Source of the DNA: Liolophura sinensis
Taxonomy: Eukaryota; Mollusca; Polyplacophora; Chitonida; Chitonidae
Length of the DNA stretch: 64,000 nt
Assembly (NCBI RefSeq): GCF_032854445.1
Contig: NC_088296.1
Coordinates: forward strand, 18,591,485-18,655,484
Direction of reading: 5' to 3'
In this document: positions 10,004 through 21,257 of the stretch, one piece after another
How positions within the stretch are numbered: the first letter of the stretch is position 1
Layout: each line of letters opens with the position of its first letter
Notes under the pieces: model-generated
The model's database searches: none
What the model was told of the DNA's origin: nothing
Seen by the model: only the letters and a program-made list of their open reading frames with translations
Program-made: the position numbers and the translations under genes

Positions 10004-13000
10004 ATGACTTTGCATGCATCTGTGCTCACGCTTCTGTCTTTAACAGGTAAGTGTGTCATATTAAAAATGAAGGAAACCATATATTTGCTCTACATTAGTG
10101 TATAATTAAAGATGTACATAGGAGAGGAAAACCAGAGCAGCGATGACATTGTGATAGCTAGCAAATAATCACACGTAACTGGTGAAATACGGCCTCTTGT
10201 CAGTTTACCTCAGTTAGGGTTTTATTCTAACTTTTCATGTAAATGCATAAATATACAGTGATGTTAACTGCAATTTATTAGAGGTCACTGGTCACTAGAA
10301 ATCATCAGAATGCGTTGTTGTCATCACATTTAACATACAATCACAGTAAAACACTGCAAAGGGGCATTTCGCACCATGTTCATAGCCTCCGAAATCATGT
10401 ATTGCCGACGTATTTCTTCGTTTAAATTCACGCATAAACTGTATTTTAGGCTTAATATGGGTCAGTGGAAATATTTGATTGGTGTTTTACGACGCACTTG
10501 ATTTCCACCAATATAGTACATATATAATGAAAGAAAGGCATAATCGTCTATTCATTCACAGTGCAAGACGCATTCCTAACAAATCATGAAATTGTACCGT
10601 TATTGAGATACAACACGGCCCCAAGTAAAAATCATTTATGTGTACGTTTATTTATTTGATTGGTGTTGAACGCCGTACTCGAGAATAGCCCACTTATACG
10701 ACGGCGACCAGCATTATGGTGGGAGGAAACCGCGCAGAGCCATTGGCAAACTCACGACCAACCGCAGGTTGCAGCGGGGCATTTCCACGTATGGCCGAAG
10801 AGGAAGCCAGCATGAGCTGGACTTGAACTCACAGCGACCGCAGTAGTGAGAGGCTCCTGGACTGTGCATACATAATTACTGAGCTACCTATGTGGGTGGA
10901 TATTAGTGCGTCTCATTCTGAGGAAGTTCGCTAGTTATATACGACAAGCTGGTGGTTTATTCAGGACTTTTCCGTTTCCTCCACTAATGATGACAATCGT
11001 ACATGTGAAATATTCTTGAAAGTCAGTAGCTAAGGGCATAACCAATCAATAAGCCAGTCAGTCAACCATTCAATTTATTCTGTCAGTTGGATTGGTAAAA
11101 TGATCAGATCATCTTAAGGTCATTAGTTTTTTTCTGAAACGCAAACAATAATATAGGCAAAGAAAGAGATAAGGGCACAGAGATGTAATGGATGTAATAA
11201 CAGGTGTTTAATATGTTAACGTGAGATAAACACCTCTTTGCATCAGATAATAAACGTGTTTAATGTTTAATTTTGAGATACTTATATATGCTTATCCAAA
11301 AACTGGTAATTGGACACTTTATAGTGTTGTTCATATACACTGAGGATTTAAGTAGTAAACCAATCCAATTTACAACATGAATGCATTTATAAATAAATGT
11401 AAGTATTTATAAAACACTGCTTGCATTTATAAAATAAATCCATGTATTTATGCAAAAAAGAACACACCTTTAATATGTTAAACGTTAGAAGTTATTACAG
11501 TATAGATGCATTGATGTGTATAACAGTGGTCAAAATTTAACATTCTGTTTAGTGGAAAGTTTCGAAGTGGGTCAATGTAATGTCGTCTTGTACATTTTGT
11601 TCCAGGAGTTTTCAGCGAAAGCTTGCACACACGTGACTTAGTGTTTGGACACGTGACACAGGAAGAACTGATTATCTCCTGTGAGTACAATCGGTATGAT
11701 TGGCCCGAACAAGTCATCATACAATGGTACCGATATTCTGGCTATAGAGGGCTTGAAGTTAAGGTTGTTGGGAATGAAGATAACACTGATGGAGAAATGT
11801 CAGGAAGAGCAAGTTTAGGACCTGGATGTTCGTTAGTTCTGGCCCAGCCTAACGTTAACGACACAGGGCGATACTGGGTGGAGCTTCGTAACTATGGCAA
11901 CGACGGACATGCGCAGAAGGCTAAGGTCACAGTGGTGGTGACAGACGGTGCTCAGCTAGAAAAGTGTTGGGCAGGTAAGTTAATCTGAGACAGATATGGA
12001 ACCTCTGACTAAGAATACAACATCAGCTAAGCTACAAGGTTGATGTAACAATTTGTTTGCCATTTATATCGTACACTGTATCTGTTCCTTCAAAAGCTTT
12101 CTCTTTCACTTACTGAAGTTCACAATGAGTATAATTCTTTTCGTAGTAAAGATGGATGCAGTCTCCAAAATATCCTCTACAACCAAAGCTGACGTACATA
12201 TCTTTGATAATCAATTTTAAAAACCAGCATGGTTCACGATTTGGAATTAATTAATCACTGCATAATTGAAGATGAGCTACACAGAAGATCCCTTGAAATA
12301 TTCATCTAAGGAAAGCGCTTTTGTTTTTTTGAAAACAAAAACTTAGGAAGCTTCGTGGAACCAGGCATTGGTAATTTGTAATGAGCGTTGTTATGAAAAT
12401 ACATCTGAATCTGATAAAGCTGGAGGTCTGTCGGCAACCTACGGATGGTCATGGGTTTCCCCCGGGCTCTGCCCGGTTTCATCCCAGCATAATGCTGGCC
12501 ACCAACGTATAAGTGAAATATTGTTGAGTAAGGCTTAAAACACCAATCAAATAAATAAATAAATAAATAAATATAAACCTGGAAAGCCCAGTATGTTTGA
12601 CGATTGATATACGAATTTTCTGAAGTGATATTAGGATAAAAAGAACTCACTAAGACAGTGTAAATATTGCAAATGTTGTTTTAATATTTGGAGTCATTTG
12701 GAGTTTCGAGGGGTCTCGGTGGCCGAGGGTGTTAACACGCCAGCGCAGCTCAGTGATCCAGGAGCCTCTCATCAATGCGGCCCCGGTGAGTTCCAGTTCT
12801 GCTCATGCTGGCTTCCTCTCCGACCGTACATGGGAAGGCCTGACAGCAACTTGCGGGTGTCGTGAGTTTCCCGCGGGTTCTGCCCGGTTTCCTCCCACCA
12901 TAGTGGCCGCCGACGTGTGAGTGAAATATTCCTGAGTACGGCGTAAACACCAATCAAATAAATAAATAAATAAATAAATATAAACCTGGAAAGCCCAGTA

Positions 13001-16000
13001 TGTTTGAATTACAGTTTCTCTGTAATTCTTGGAATAGAAAATAGAAGCTGGGGTTTGGTGTTATGTGTCCTGACAAAGAAAAAACAATGTGACTCTTTGT
13101 TCATGACCGTCAGGTAATAAATACAACCAACAAAGGTTGCTTTTAACGGAAAATGTTCTTCTGTTCTCAATTTTTACCGTTGACTTCAAACCTTCTGATT
13201 CATGGTACAGACGGCTGTGTTGAACCGGACGGGTCGACACTTCAGAACTGGATCCGGCCTACAAAAGACAGCCGTGGTCGGATACAGGCGGCCATTTTCA
13301 CATTGTGTTGTCTCGTCTTGTTGTACTCATTTCTGGGACTATGCGGAGCCTCACTGTTGGAATGGAAAGTCACTAAAAAAATTATTGAAGGTAGACAGAC
13401 ATTTGTAGTGAACTGTAATGTTGATTTATTTATTTTATTGATATTTAAAACCGAGCTCAACGTATTTTCACTTGCACATGAATATGACGGGGTCAGGAAC
13501 ACAGGTGGAAAGAACCTTTCCACTGTTGTCAGGATGTGCCGTATTCATTTCGGAACTTCCAATAGCTAGACACTCCAGATGCGGGTTCATACCCGCTGCT
13601 GAACATGGGAGACCATGCATGCACTTATATACATTATGATGTGTACATTTGTATATAGACTTATATATATTATGATGTGTACATTTGTATATAGACTTAT
13701 ATACATTATGATGTGTACATTTGTATATGGACTTATATACATTATGGTGTGTACATTTGTATATGGACTTATATACAGTATGATGTGTAAATTTGTATAT
13801 GCACTTAGGCTATATACAATATGATGTGTAGCAGTTGTATACGTCACAAGTGGGGCAGTTTGTCAGTAACTTAATGGCAACGAATGTACTAAAATAAAGT
13901 ATTTATCTGATGAAAAACCATTTGACATTGTCCAGGAAAACAGTTTCATTTTTTTTTCAAATTTTCGAAACGACTGAAATGTAAACATGTGAATCTGTTG
14001 TGGTCTTTTGGGAGCCAGAGCGTATCAGTGACGTCACAGCAATATTTTTGGCTTGAAATAATTCGATTCAAGGTCCATTTGTTGATTGATTTCATAGCTC
14101 AAAATGAAGATGCATTTTGAACGATGAAATATACATAGCAATCTAAGTGTGTCAAGTGGCTAAAGGCTGACGTGGCCCCAATATGGTCAGAAAAGGCCAC
14201 ATTAGAGTCGAAAGTTTTAAATGCATTTTACAAGGTCGAAAATTATTCTAAAAAAATAAATCAAACTGTTTTCCCAGTACTTAAGGCTACTGTGTTCTTT
14301 GACTGTAAGCCATGCATTCCGGGTTCCTCCGCCCATGAAACTGAATAACATCATTTGGGTACGAAATTCATTAGTATGACGATGAACAAAAATGAGATAA
14401 ATAAGTGAACCACACTGAGCTATGTTTTTCGGCAAGAGCCCATAGTTGTTTTTTCTTATATATTCATTACTGTTTAATTCATTGTCGCCAGACACAGGGG
14501 AGGTAACTCACAGTTATTCCCGGTACATCCCTCTGCTGATCGGCATCGTTGTTTTCCTCCTTGCGCTCAGTTTGACGACGTCAGGGATACTTGATGATGA
14601 CGTCACATTGTGGATGGGAATTGGTAAGTGACATGCACTGACACACTTCATTCATATTTCCGCATGAACAATTTCAAGACATTACTAGCAAAACTAAATT
14701 ATGTTTATGTTCGTATCACGCCGCGACAGAGGAAGATATACAGTCAAACCTGCTGTATGTGGGCAGTTAAGGGGCACGAAAAAAGTGGCCACATATAACA
14801 GGTGGACACATACGACAGGTTGAGTAAAAGAAGAAGTCAACACACAACTGAATGAGTTTCAAAAAACGTACACGTATATGTCTTCATTTCATACATAAAA
14901 GTCTCAAAGCACTAAGGTCGACACACAGTGATATAACATGTGGTAGTGGCATAGCAAAATGCATATTGTGCATTTGCCGAAAAAAGTCTCGACACCATAC
15001 CTTTGCCCTGCCGATCAGAAGGGACTTCAACTTCTCCCTCACCATGCTAGCACACAAGGCCACGGTAACCCGCTGTTTACAGCGATTTCCACCAGCGCAG
15101 TCATCCCCTTTCACATAAAAGGTATTCCTTGTGGTGTCACCCAAAAACAAGCTCGTCTCATCCATATTGAAAATGTCCTCGCGGCAAAGAGTCAACGTTT
15201 AGAGCAGATTGGCGCTGCTTACAGGTTGCCGTAAGAAGAGGTTTGACATTATGTACATTCTCTGACATAGCTATTTCAAATAGCTGACATGAAAATGGCA
15301 ATAATAAATGAATCTTCCTATTTGTAAAAATATAAATAATTCTTTAAAACCATATTCGGGGCCTCCGTGGCTCAGTTGGTTAGCGCCCTAAAGTATTAAA
15401 TTAATTAATTTATTTATTTGATTGATGTTTTACGCCGTACTCAAGAATATTTCACTTATGCGACGGCGGCCAGCATTATGGTGGGAGGAAACCGGGCACA
15501 GCCCGGGGAAAACCAACGACCATTCGCAGGTTGCTGACAAACCTTCCCACTTACGGCCGGAGAGGAAGCCAGCATGAGCTGGACTTGAACTCACGGCGAC
15601 CGCATTGGTGAGAGGGTCATTACGCTGCGCTAGCGGGCTAACCAAATGAGCTAAAATAAATAAACCATATTGATATAGTAAATGCACCCACCTATCTTGT
15701 TTATATTTTCTACGTAAGAAGGATCCTTCTCATCTTTCTAAAAAAGGTTACTCTTTTTGCCCCTCGTTGCAGCAACCGGAATCTCTAACACCGTTGGTGC
15801 GGCAGTTTTACTGACACACGAGGTTTTGTACGAAGATTCGCGTGGATTTTATGAAAGTAAGTTTATCTTGCCGATTCTTTTCTTGATACTTGGTGACAAT
15901 CTGCCATAGTGACAATCTTTAAAAAAAAAACAGTATTTTGATGTTCACCAGCTCTTATTGGGAGAATAAATCTCATGCAGCCATATTATAAATGGATATT

Positions 16001-17374
16001 AATGCTGACTGAAGTCTAGTTGAAAAACATAACCAAGAAAATTTGGCCCCCATTAGCTGATCTTAAAAAGGATATACTGATCTTGTTTCGACACCAAGAA
16101 CTTATTGCCTCGGGTGATGTCATAATTATTCAAGGACAAGTTGCATGCTGGACAATTGAGAGTAACTTGTTTTACAATGACTGTACCAACAAGCGGTTAG
16201 AACAAGCTCCGTGCAACGACTCTGCGTACACTACTATCTCTGCGAATGACTAATCGCTTTAATTTCCTAATGTTCACATCTGAAACAATACTGCCCTGAG
16301 ATCATATGCTACAAGAAATAAAGTAAAATTCGTTTATTACGGTTATATTATATTAAAACGTGTGAACGATTTCAAATATGGCAGTGTCAGAAACACTGTT
16401 TACAGTAAAGACCACAGCAGTTCAGGTAACTAGTGACACCCTCCTTCAAAACATGTTGAACTCCGCCCAATACCCAGCATGCCAACGTTCTTTTCATAAA
16501 TCTGACGTCATCCGAGGCAATTGGTTCTTGCCAAGCTCTTGCAAGGGCGCATATGGACTTTAAGATTATGAATAAGAAAAGGCGTTCTAACTTCATTTTC
16601 CTAGCAAGAATATGATCTTCGAACATACCACCATGTAGAGCTAGTGTTGTTAAGCGTCACTGACTTAAGGCAAGTTTGGTAGCTAGCCTGACCTGAACTA
16701 TATATGCTCACTACTGAATGTGAATAATTTAGAGTTCTAATTACTGTACGGATATGGGCTACCCTGTAAGATCAGTGTGAGAAGTCAGAAGAAGGCCTGT
16801 AAAATGTAACATTACAGATGAGTACAATGGCCGGAAATGCTACCATGCATTTACATGAACAGTTAGAATGAAGACTTGACTGATGCAAATTGACCAGACG
16901 CTGTATTTTACCGGTTACGTATGACCTTCTGCAGGCTATCATACTGTCGACGCTGCTCTGGTCCTACTCTCCATGTTATACGTCTTTAATCATAATGTAT
17001 ACACAACCCTGATTAGACTGGGTGTATTAACGTTTCTGCTACGACTTGATTAGATACCTTTGGTTGGAAGTGGTTTTAAACGAAAAGCTAAATCTTAAAA
17101 TAATAAAATAAATTAAATAACATGTATTAAAGTTAAGGTATACTGGATGCAGAAAATATTGTTATTATTGTACTCATTTTGTTATTATTTGGTGAAAGAC
17201 GTGTTTTATTTTGTTTATAAACTGATGGTGTTTTATTGCTGTCATTTCTATTGCACAGAAATAAAAACCTTACAGAAACAAGACGACAATTTCCTGGACA
17301 ATACGTGGAGTACTTCTATGAAAGCTCGTGGAGGTAACCGCAACCAAAGAGTTCAGACACTTGCCTTCAGATGA
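10004..17374 (+). CDS. Ig V-like domain, three-TM membrane protein (6 exons)
   Basis: Six exons join in frame: 10,004-10,046; 11,606-11,974; 13,211-13,390; 14,492-14,623; 15,773-15,856; 17,259-17,374 (stop TGA). They give 307 residues. Every intron has GT/AG ends and is phase 1. Residues 1-18 form a signal peptide. Residues about 19-127 are an Ig V-like domain with B-strand Cys40, core Trp55 and an Asp100-Thr-Gly-Arg-Tyr104 motif. The usual F-strand Cys (Tyr-x-Cys) is Val106, so Cys89 may pair instead. Hydrophobic segments lie near 162-187, 209-231 and 239-256, leaving a cytoplasmic tail of about 50 residues. Cys135 and Cys140 sit between Ig and membrane. The layout suggests a cell-surface receptor or adhesion protein, with a C-terminal half like TM2-TM4 of a tetraspan; family unknown. 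The exon model is my inference from splice sites and frame. An alternative last exon is listed separately. Confidence 0.6.
10110..10330 (-). repeat. Dispersed repeat family C, reverse copy
   Basis: The reverse complement shows GACCAGTGACCTCTAATAA and a TCATCGCTGCTCTGGTTTTCC block, as in the copies at 5.0-5.5 kb and 16.9 kb. It lies in intron 1 of the Ig gene. Confidence 0.5.
10473..10512 (-). mobile_element. SINE-A tail fragment
   Basis: TATTTGATTGGTGTTTTACG followed by ACGCACTTGA only; the rest of the element is missing. Lies in intron 1 of the Ig gene. Confidence 0.5.
10648..10890 (-). mobile_element. SINE-A, nearly full length
   Basis: Reverse copy with tail, 3' block, body (GAGGAAGCCAGCATGAGCTG) and a worn head ending near 10,889 in GAGCTACC. 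In intron 1 of the Ig gene. Confidence 0.8.
11606..11974 (+). other. Exon 2 of the Ig gene (V-like domain exon)
   Basis: Acceptor TTGTTCCAG before 11,606 and donor GCAG|GTAAGT at 11,974, both phase 1, so the whole Ig domain sits on one symmetrical 1-1 exon. That is the usual form of shuffled extracellular modules. The frame stays open across 123 codons and contains the Cys, Trp and Asp-x-Gly-x-Tyr landmarks, making this the best-supported coding piece of the gene. Confidence 0.75.
12421..12572 (+). mobile_element. SINE-A, 5'-truncated
   Basis: Body (GGTCTGTCGGCAACCTACGG...), 3' block and (AAAT)n tail; head missing. The 28 bases after its tail are identical to those after the next SINE at 12,710. 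Confidence 0.8.
12710..12980 (+). mobile_element. SINE-A, full length
   Basis: Head GGGTCTCGGTGGCCGAGGGT (A-box region), GTGAGTTCCAGTTC (B-box region), body, 3' block and tail. It lies in intron 2 of the Ig gene, 138 bp after the truncated copy, and has the same 28-bp 3' flank. Confidence 0.85.
13621..13832. repeat. 36-bp minisatellite, about 6 copies
   Basis: Unit ACTTATATACATTATGATGT plus GTACATTTGTATATAG (36 bp), the last copies slightly diverged. It is open in frames on both strands only because of the repeat. In intron 3 of the Ig gene. Confidence 0.9.
14741..15235 (-). mobile_element. Tigger/pogo-like DNA transposon remnant
   Basis: The left end begins CAGTCAAACCTGCTGTATG right after a TA dinucleotide, the form of a pogo/Tigger inverted terminus. 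On the minus strand, 14,884-15,195 encodes a fragment of the CENP-B-related DDE transposase: an IFNMDET-like first catalytic-Asp motif, then CAGG, KQRVTVALCA and LLIGRA. The frame is lost afterwards and no right terminus was found, so the element is truncated and dead. It lies in intron 4 of the Ig gene. Confidence 0.7.
15358..15390 (+). mobile_element. Isolated SINE-A tRNA-like head
   Basis: GGGGCCTCCGTGGCTCAGTT followed by GGTTAGCGCCCTA in plus orientation. It stops after the A box and is followed within 20 bp by a minus-orientation SINE-A. Confidence 0.75.
15409..15652 (-). mobile_element. SINE-A, nearly full length
   Basis: Tail TTTATTTATTTGATTGATG, complete 3' block and body, B box, and a head ending CTAACCAAATGAGCT. 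Inverted relative to the head fragment just before it. In intron 4 of the Ig gene. Confidence 0.85.
15857..17258. other. Intron 5 of the Ig gene; family C repeat copy
   Basis: No second gene seen. A family C repeat copy lies near 16,885-17,030 (CATACTGTCGACGCTGCTCT, GGTCCTACTCTCCATG). The ATG frames here have no recognisable similarity. Confidence 0.4.
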
Positions 17375-17613
17375 TACTCATCACGTGCTGTATATCATAG
17401 TATGCCAAAGGTCATGTCTCGGACATCTGTGAACAACACATGACTGAGGATATGTCCAGAGAGATAAGACTAGTGAAAGAGAATCGGTGACATTGTGAGG
17501 CCGTCTGTTTTGATGTGAGAAAAATTTGCATGAACTCGTTCGGGATTTGCATCCAAGTTTTCAAAACTGTTAACGCGATGTCTATACAGGTGATATTCAA
17601 AGGTTTGTCGCAG

Positions 17614-17897
17614 TTTTATGGTCTCCAGTCTGTCCCCGTTGTATCATATATTCGCGATTTACAACCATTGTCAGTGATGTGACGGCACCTATTCACGATT
17701 TAACAGCGGTTGTCAACGATGTAACAGCATCTGTTCGCGAATTGACTGCAGCTGTCAACGATGTGACAGCGTCTATTCGCGAATTGACTGCAGCTGTCAA
17801 CGATGTAATAGCGTCTGTTCACGATTTACCAACAGTTGTCATCGGTTTAATATCATCCATTCACGACTTGACAACCGAAGAAGATAGCATCTACTAG
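17614..17897 (+). other. Candidate alternative last exon: 14-residue heptad repeats
   Basis: If exon 6 ends at 17,333 (GAG|GTAACC, phase 1) and splices to the AG at 17,612-17,613, the frame enters a 42-bp tandem repeat and runs to a TAG at 17,895. The repeat has about five copies with consensus VNDVTASVRELTAA, two heptads per unit, and neighbouring units differ at silent third positions. This would give a 388-residue protein with a coiled-coil-like tail ending EEDSIY. The polypyrimidine tract is weak, so this could instead be a non-coding minisatellite. Confidence 0.35.
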
Positions 17898-18686
17898 GTA
17901 TTTGCTAAGGTATGCATCCATTGTTCAAGGTGTGTCAGTGGATGTCCCGCATTTGTCAGTCGTAAATCAAGAACTGATTATCATTGAAACTGATGCAGCG
18001 GGAAGTTTTCTAAAACTGAATTTCCTCTACGCAATATAACAGCTGTGTATCGGTTCTTCCTTTGTGCTTTAAATGGTAAACATACATGTAACCTGTGCGT
18101 ACATTGCTGGTCTTGGGATTTTTCATATTCGTTCAAGTGTCATCATCGTGGATGTCAAAATTTTGCTGCCATAGTGACATATTTCAGATAAAGACTTTAC
18201 GTCAGGGATTCATATCCTTAATGAAATTATCTCACGCTCTTTTGACCATTTCGCATACCCTGTAAGAAAGAACAGCCAATGTCCACAGTCATTTTTGAAT
18301 ATATTGATTTCCTCGATTCTAGATACAGGTATGGGGTGATTATCGCGTTGAAAATTAGAGGAAACTGACCTTAATCGTGTTTGTTCGTAAACTGGTCTTT
18401 TTCCCCAAAGTACAGAGTAGTGCAGGACGTCATAAGGCATGTAGTGATTTACTTCTGCTGATGTATTTCGGAAACCGCCTATCCACTTAAAAATATCCCA
18501 GCCACTGTCTACATCTATGCCGTGTAGAATAGCTTTGGGTGATATCGGCCATCGGTATTTATTTATTTATAATTTTTTTTGACATATATACGTCATTAGC
18601 TTTTAACAACAATCACGTGTTGTTGCCAACACATTTCCCAACACATTTAAGCTTCGTTGTCCAGTTTTCCAGGTTATAGTGTGCAG

Positions 18687-19318
18687 TTGTAATGAAGTGA
18701 GGCCGAAAGTTGTCCTATGAAAGCTTCACTGAGCAGATATGGTTGTAATGAAGTGAAGCCAAAGCCATCCAGTGAAAGCTTCGCTGAGCGGATATACATG
18801 TAGTTGTCATAGAGTGAAGCCAGAGTTGTTATAAGAAAGCTTCACTGAGCAAATATAGTTGTAATGAAGTGAAGCCTAAGTCGTCCTATGAAAGATTCCC
18901 TGAGCAAATATAGTTGTAATGAAGTGAAGCCGAAAGATGTCCTATGGAAGCTTCAATGAGAAAATACATTTGTAATGAAATGAAGCCGAAAGATGTCCTA
19001 TGGAAGCTTCAATGAGCAAATATAGTTGTAATGAAGTGAAGCCGATAGTTATCCTATGAAAGCTTCAATGAGCAAATAATAGTTGTAATGAAGTGAAGCC
19101 GAAAGATGTCCTATGGAAGCTTCACTGAGCAAATATAGTTGTAATGAAGTGAAGCCGAAAGATGTCCTATGGAAGCTTCACTGAGAAAATACAGTTGTAA
19201 TGAAGTGAAGCCGATAGCTATCCTATAAAGCTTCACTGAGCAAATATAGTTGTAATGAAGTGAAGCCGAATGTGAATATGTCACTGAGAAAATTTATCTG
19301 TATGATGAAGTGAGGCTG
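18687..19318. repeat. ~56-bp minisatellite, about 11 copies
   Basis: Unit TTGTAATGAAGTGAAGCCGA, AAGATGTCCTATGGAAGCTT, CACTGAGCAAATATAG (56 bp), with copy-to-copy substitutions and small indels. Stop codons interrupt all frames, so it is non-coding. Confidence 0.9.
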
Positions 19319-20560
19319 AGGGTATTCACAAAAAAACAGAAAGTCAGTACAATGGGGGGCCTACAAATATAAAACCTGAGTGTATTTTTTCATATTCTCG
19401 AAGATTATGAATTATTGACAAATGTGTACTATATATGAGATATAATCTTAATATATACATGTATATTGTTGAGCCAAAGGCTTTCTTTGTGGAATAAAAT
19501 TTAATAATCATGTGCTTTATGTGTTACGGAATTTTGTATACATTAGATTTCAAATCTCATCTGCATTAGGTGCCTTCGCTAAAGGAGGCTCATTTTAAAG
19601 GCGTTTAGTTGTATATCAGATCTAAATCCGACTGACACCAAAATTTAATGGACTTGTCCTTAGCCCAGGGCAAACTGGTGAACAAAATTCAATTTAATTC
19701 CCTGCGTAACATTTTTTATGTGAAGTTGCTGCAAGACAGACAGGTAGACAACCAGTCATGGCGGGCGTAATAGCGGCCAAACTGGCAGTCCGAGGCGTAA
19801 ACGTGAACACAAGGTGATCAGATAAATTGGGAAAAATATTATATCCTTGAATTGTTTTGAAACGATTATTTGGATATGTTTGACCGCTCTTAATACGTAA
19901 ACAAGTCAGAGCGCGTTGTTTACATCCTTCATGGCCGACTGTCGACGCGTCTTGACAACGGAATTTCCCGATCGACTGAGCTTCCGGTACTGGCCGAAGC
20001 CTAAAGCCTATCGCGCACGAGATCTATCTGCTGAGCTGAAAGTTCAACTTTAACATGTTCTAGATCCCACCGGTAGATTATGAGATTACTAATTTTACGA
20101 ATTGTGTTCAGTTAGAAGCAATTATGTGACGAAATTAACATAATGGCATTCAACTTAACTCAGACGAAAATGATCGCGGTCCTCAGAAATCGCGACCGAG
20201 CTAGTGGCTCTGACACAGCATGGTGGTTCAATTTACTGCACTATTTTTTTACTTACGCGCTCAAGAAAAACTTCGGGGCTTACTAGACAATTTCAGTTTT
20301 AAGTATTTCATATCTTTTCTTTTCTCTTTCAATACTTCCTTCTCAAAGTATCAACTTATCCCTCTCCCACTCCCACTGCACACATTTTTCTCCTTTTCTT
20401 TTTCGCAGTCACTCGTATTTTCTCTCCTGCAGCCTTTCTCGTCTACCTACAGTTTGATTGAGAGCTATTGCGTCACAGGACATTAGCACTACATTTCCGA
20501 ATGGACCCGTATCTATCATCGGTAGAGGAGAGGGGAGGATAGCACAATTTCCATATGTAT
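19319..20560. other. No firm gene; one short frame noted
   Basis: No repeat or gene recognised with confidence. A 41-codon ATG frame at 19,931-20,056 (MADCRRVLTTEFPDRLSFRY...) begins in a somewhat GC-richer patch. It has no splice support and I do not recognise it. Confidence 0.3.
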
Positions 20561-20565
20561 ATGAC

Positions 20566-20790
20566 AATATTTATTTTATTTATTTGATTGTTGTTTTATG
20601 CCGTACTGAAGAAAATTTCAATTATACGACGGCGTCCATCATTATGGTAGGATGAAACCACGCATAGAACGAGGGAAGCCCACGACTATCCGCAGGTGGC
20701 TGCAGTCCTTTCTATTTACGCACGAAGAGGAAGCCAACATGAACTGGACTTGTACAGAGACCGGATGGTGAGAGGTTTAGAGCGCCGTTG
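20566..20790 (-). mobile_element. SINE-A, diverged
   Basis: Tail TTTATTTGATTGTTGTTTTA, 3' block, body (GAGGAAGCCAACATGAACTG) and part of the head, with many substitutions. Confidence 0.75.
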
Positions 20791-20834
20791 CCGTCTTTAG
20801 TGAGCGTCACACCCATGGCGAGCTGGCTTAGCTT

Positions 20835-20990
20835 GTTACTGTCATCTGTAGATAGATTTTGTTCACTCATACTACGGCGGGCCTCACTAGCGCGAAGGGA
20901 AACCCACCAGCATGTGCAGGTTGCTGGCGAACGTTTCCGAGATCGGCCGGATACAGCAAACCAGTATGAGCTGGATTTGAACTTCCAACG
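20835..20990 (-). mobile_element. SINE-A, strongly decayed second copy
   Basis: Recognisable pieces are CTACGGCGGGCCTCA, GGGAAACCCACCAGCATG, GCAGGTTGCTGGCGAACG and CAGTATGAGCTGGATTTGAAC, in SINE-A order immediately after the 20,566 copy. Confidence 0.5.
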
Positions 20991-21257
20991 GTTATCTACA
21001 GCTAGAACACAGAGAATAACTTAAGGTGATGTCAACAATGTGTGATACATGCACGTCAGTCCTCTGAATCTAAAGCATTCGCGACCCCAGCGATAAAAGA
21101 CGGTCCCGCCCGGGTGATCAGCTCAACCATAGGCGGTAGCTGTTATGCTTCTGTAAAACTTGGAGACATGTTGAACGTGTAACTTACATGGAACGAACAA
21201 CATCGCACAGAACTCGAAAGCAGACAAACCGGTCTGACATAAATTAATTAATATTTA

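Noticed and set aside
13587-13847. Open frames on both strands at 13.6-13.8 kb as small proteins
   Set aside because: They are the 36-bp minisatellite, which has no stop in those frames.
16020-16253. 77-codon frame MKNITKKIWPPLADLKKDIL as an extra exon of the Ig gene
   Set aside because: No acceptor with phase-1 compatibility was found in front, and exon 5 joins exon 6 in frame without it.
20220-20486. 88-codon Phe/Leu/Ser-rich frame as a membrane protein
   Set aside because: Composition follows a CT-rich stretch; no neighbouring exon or similarity supports it.
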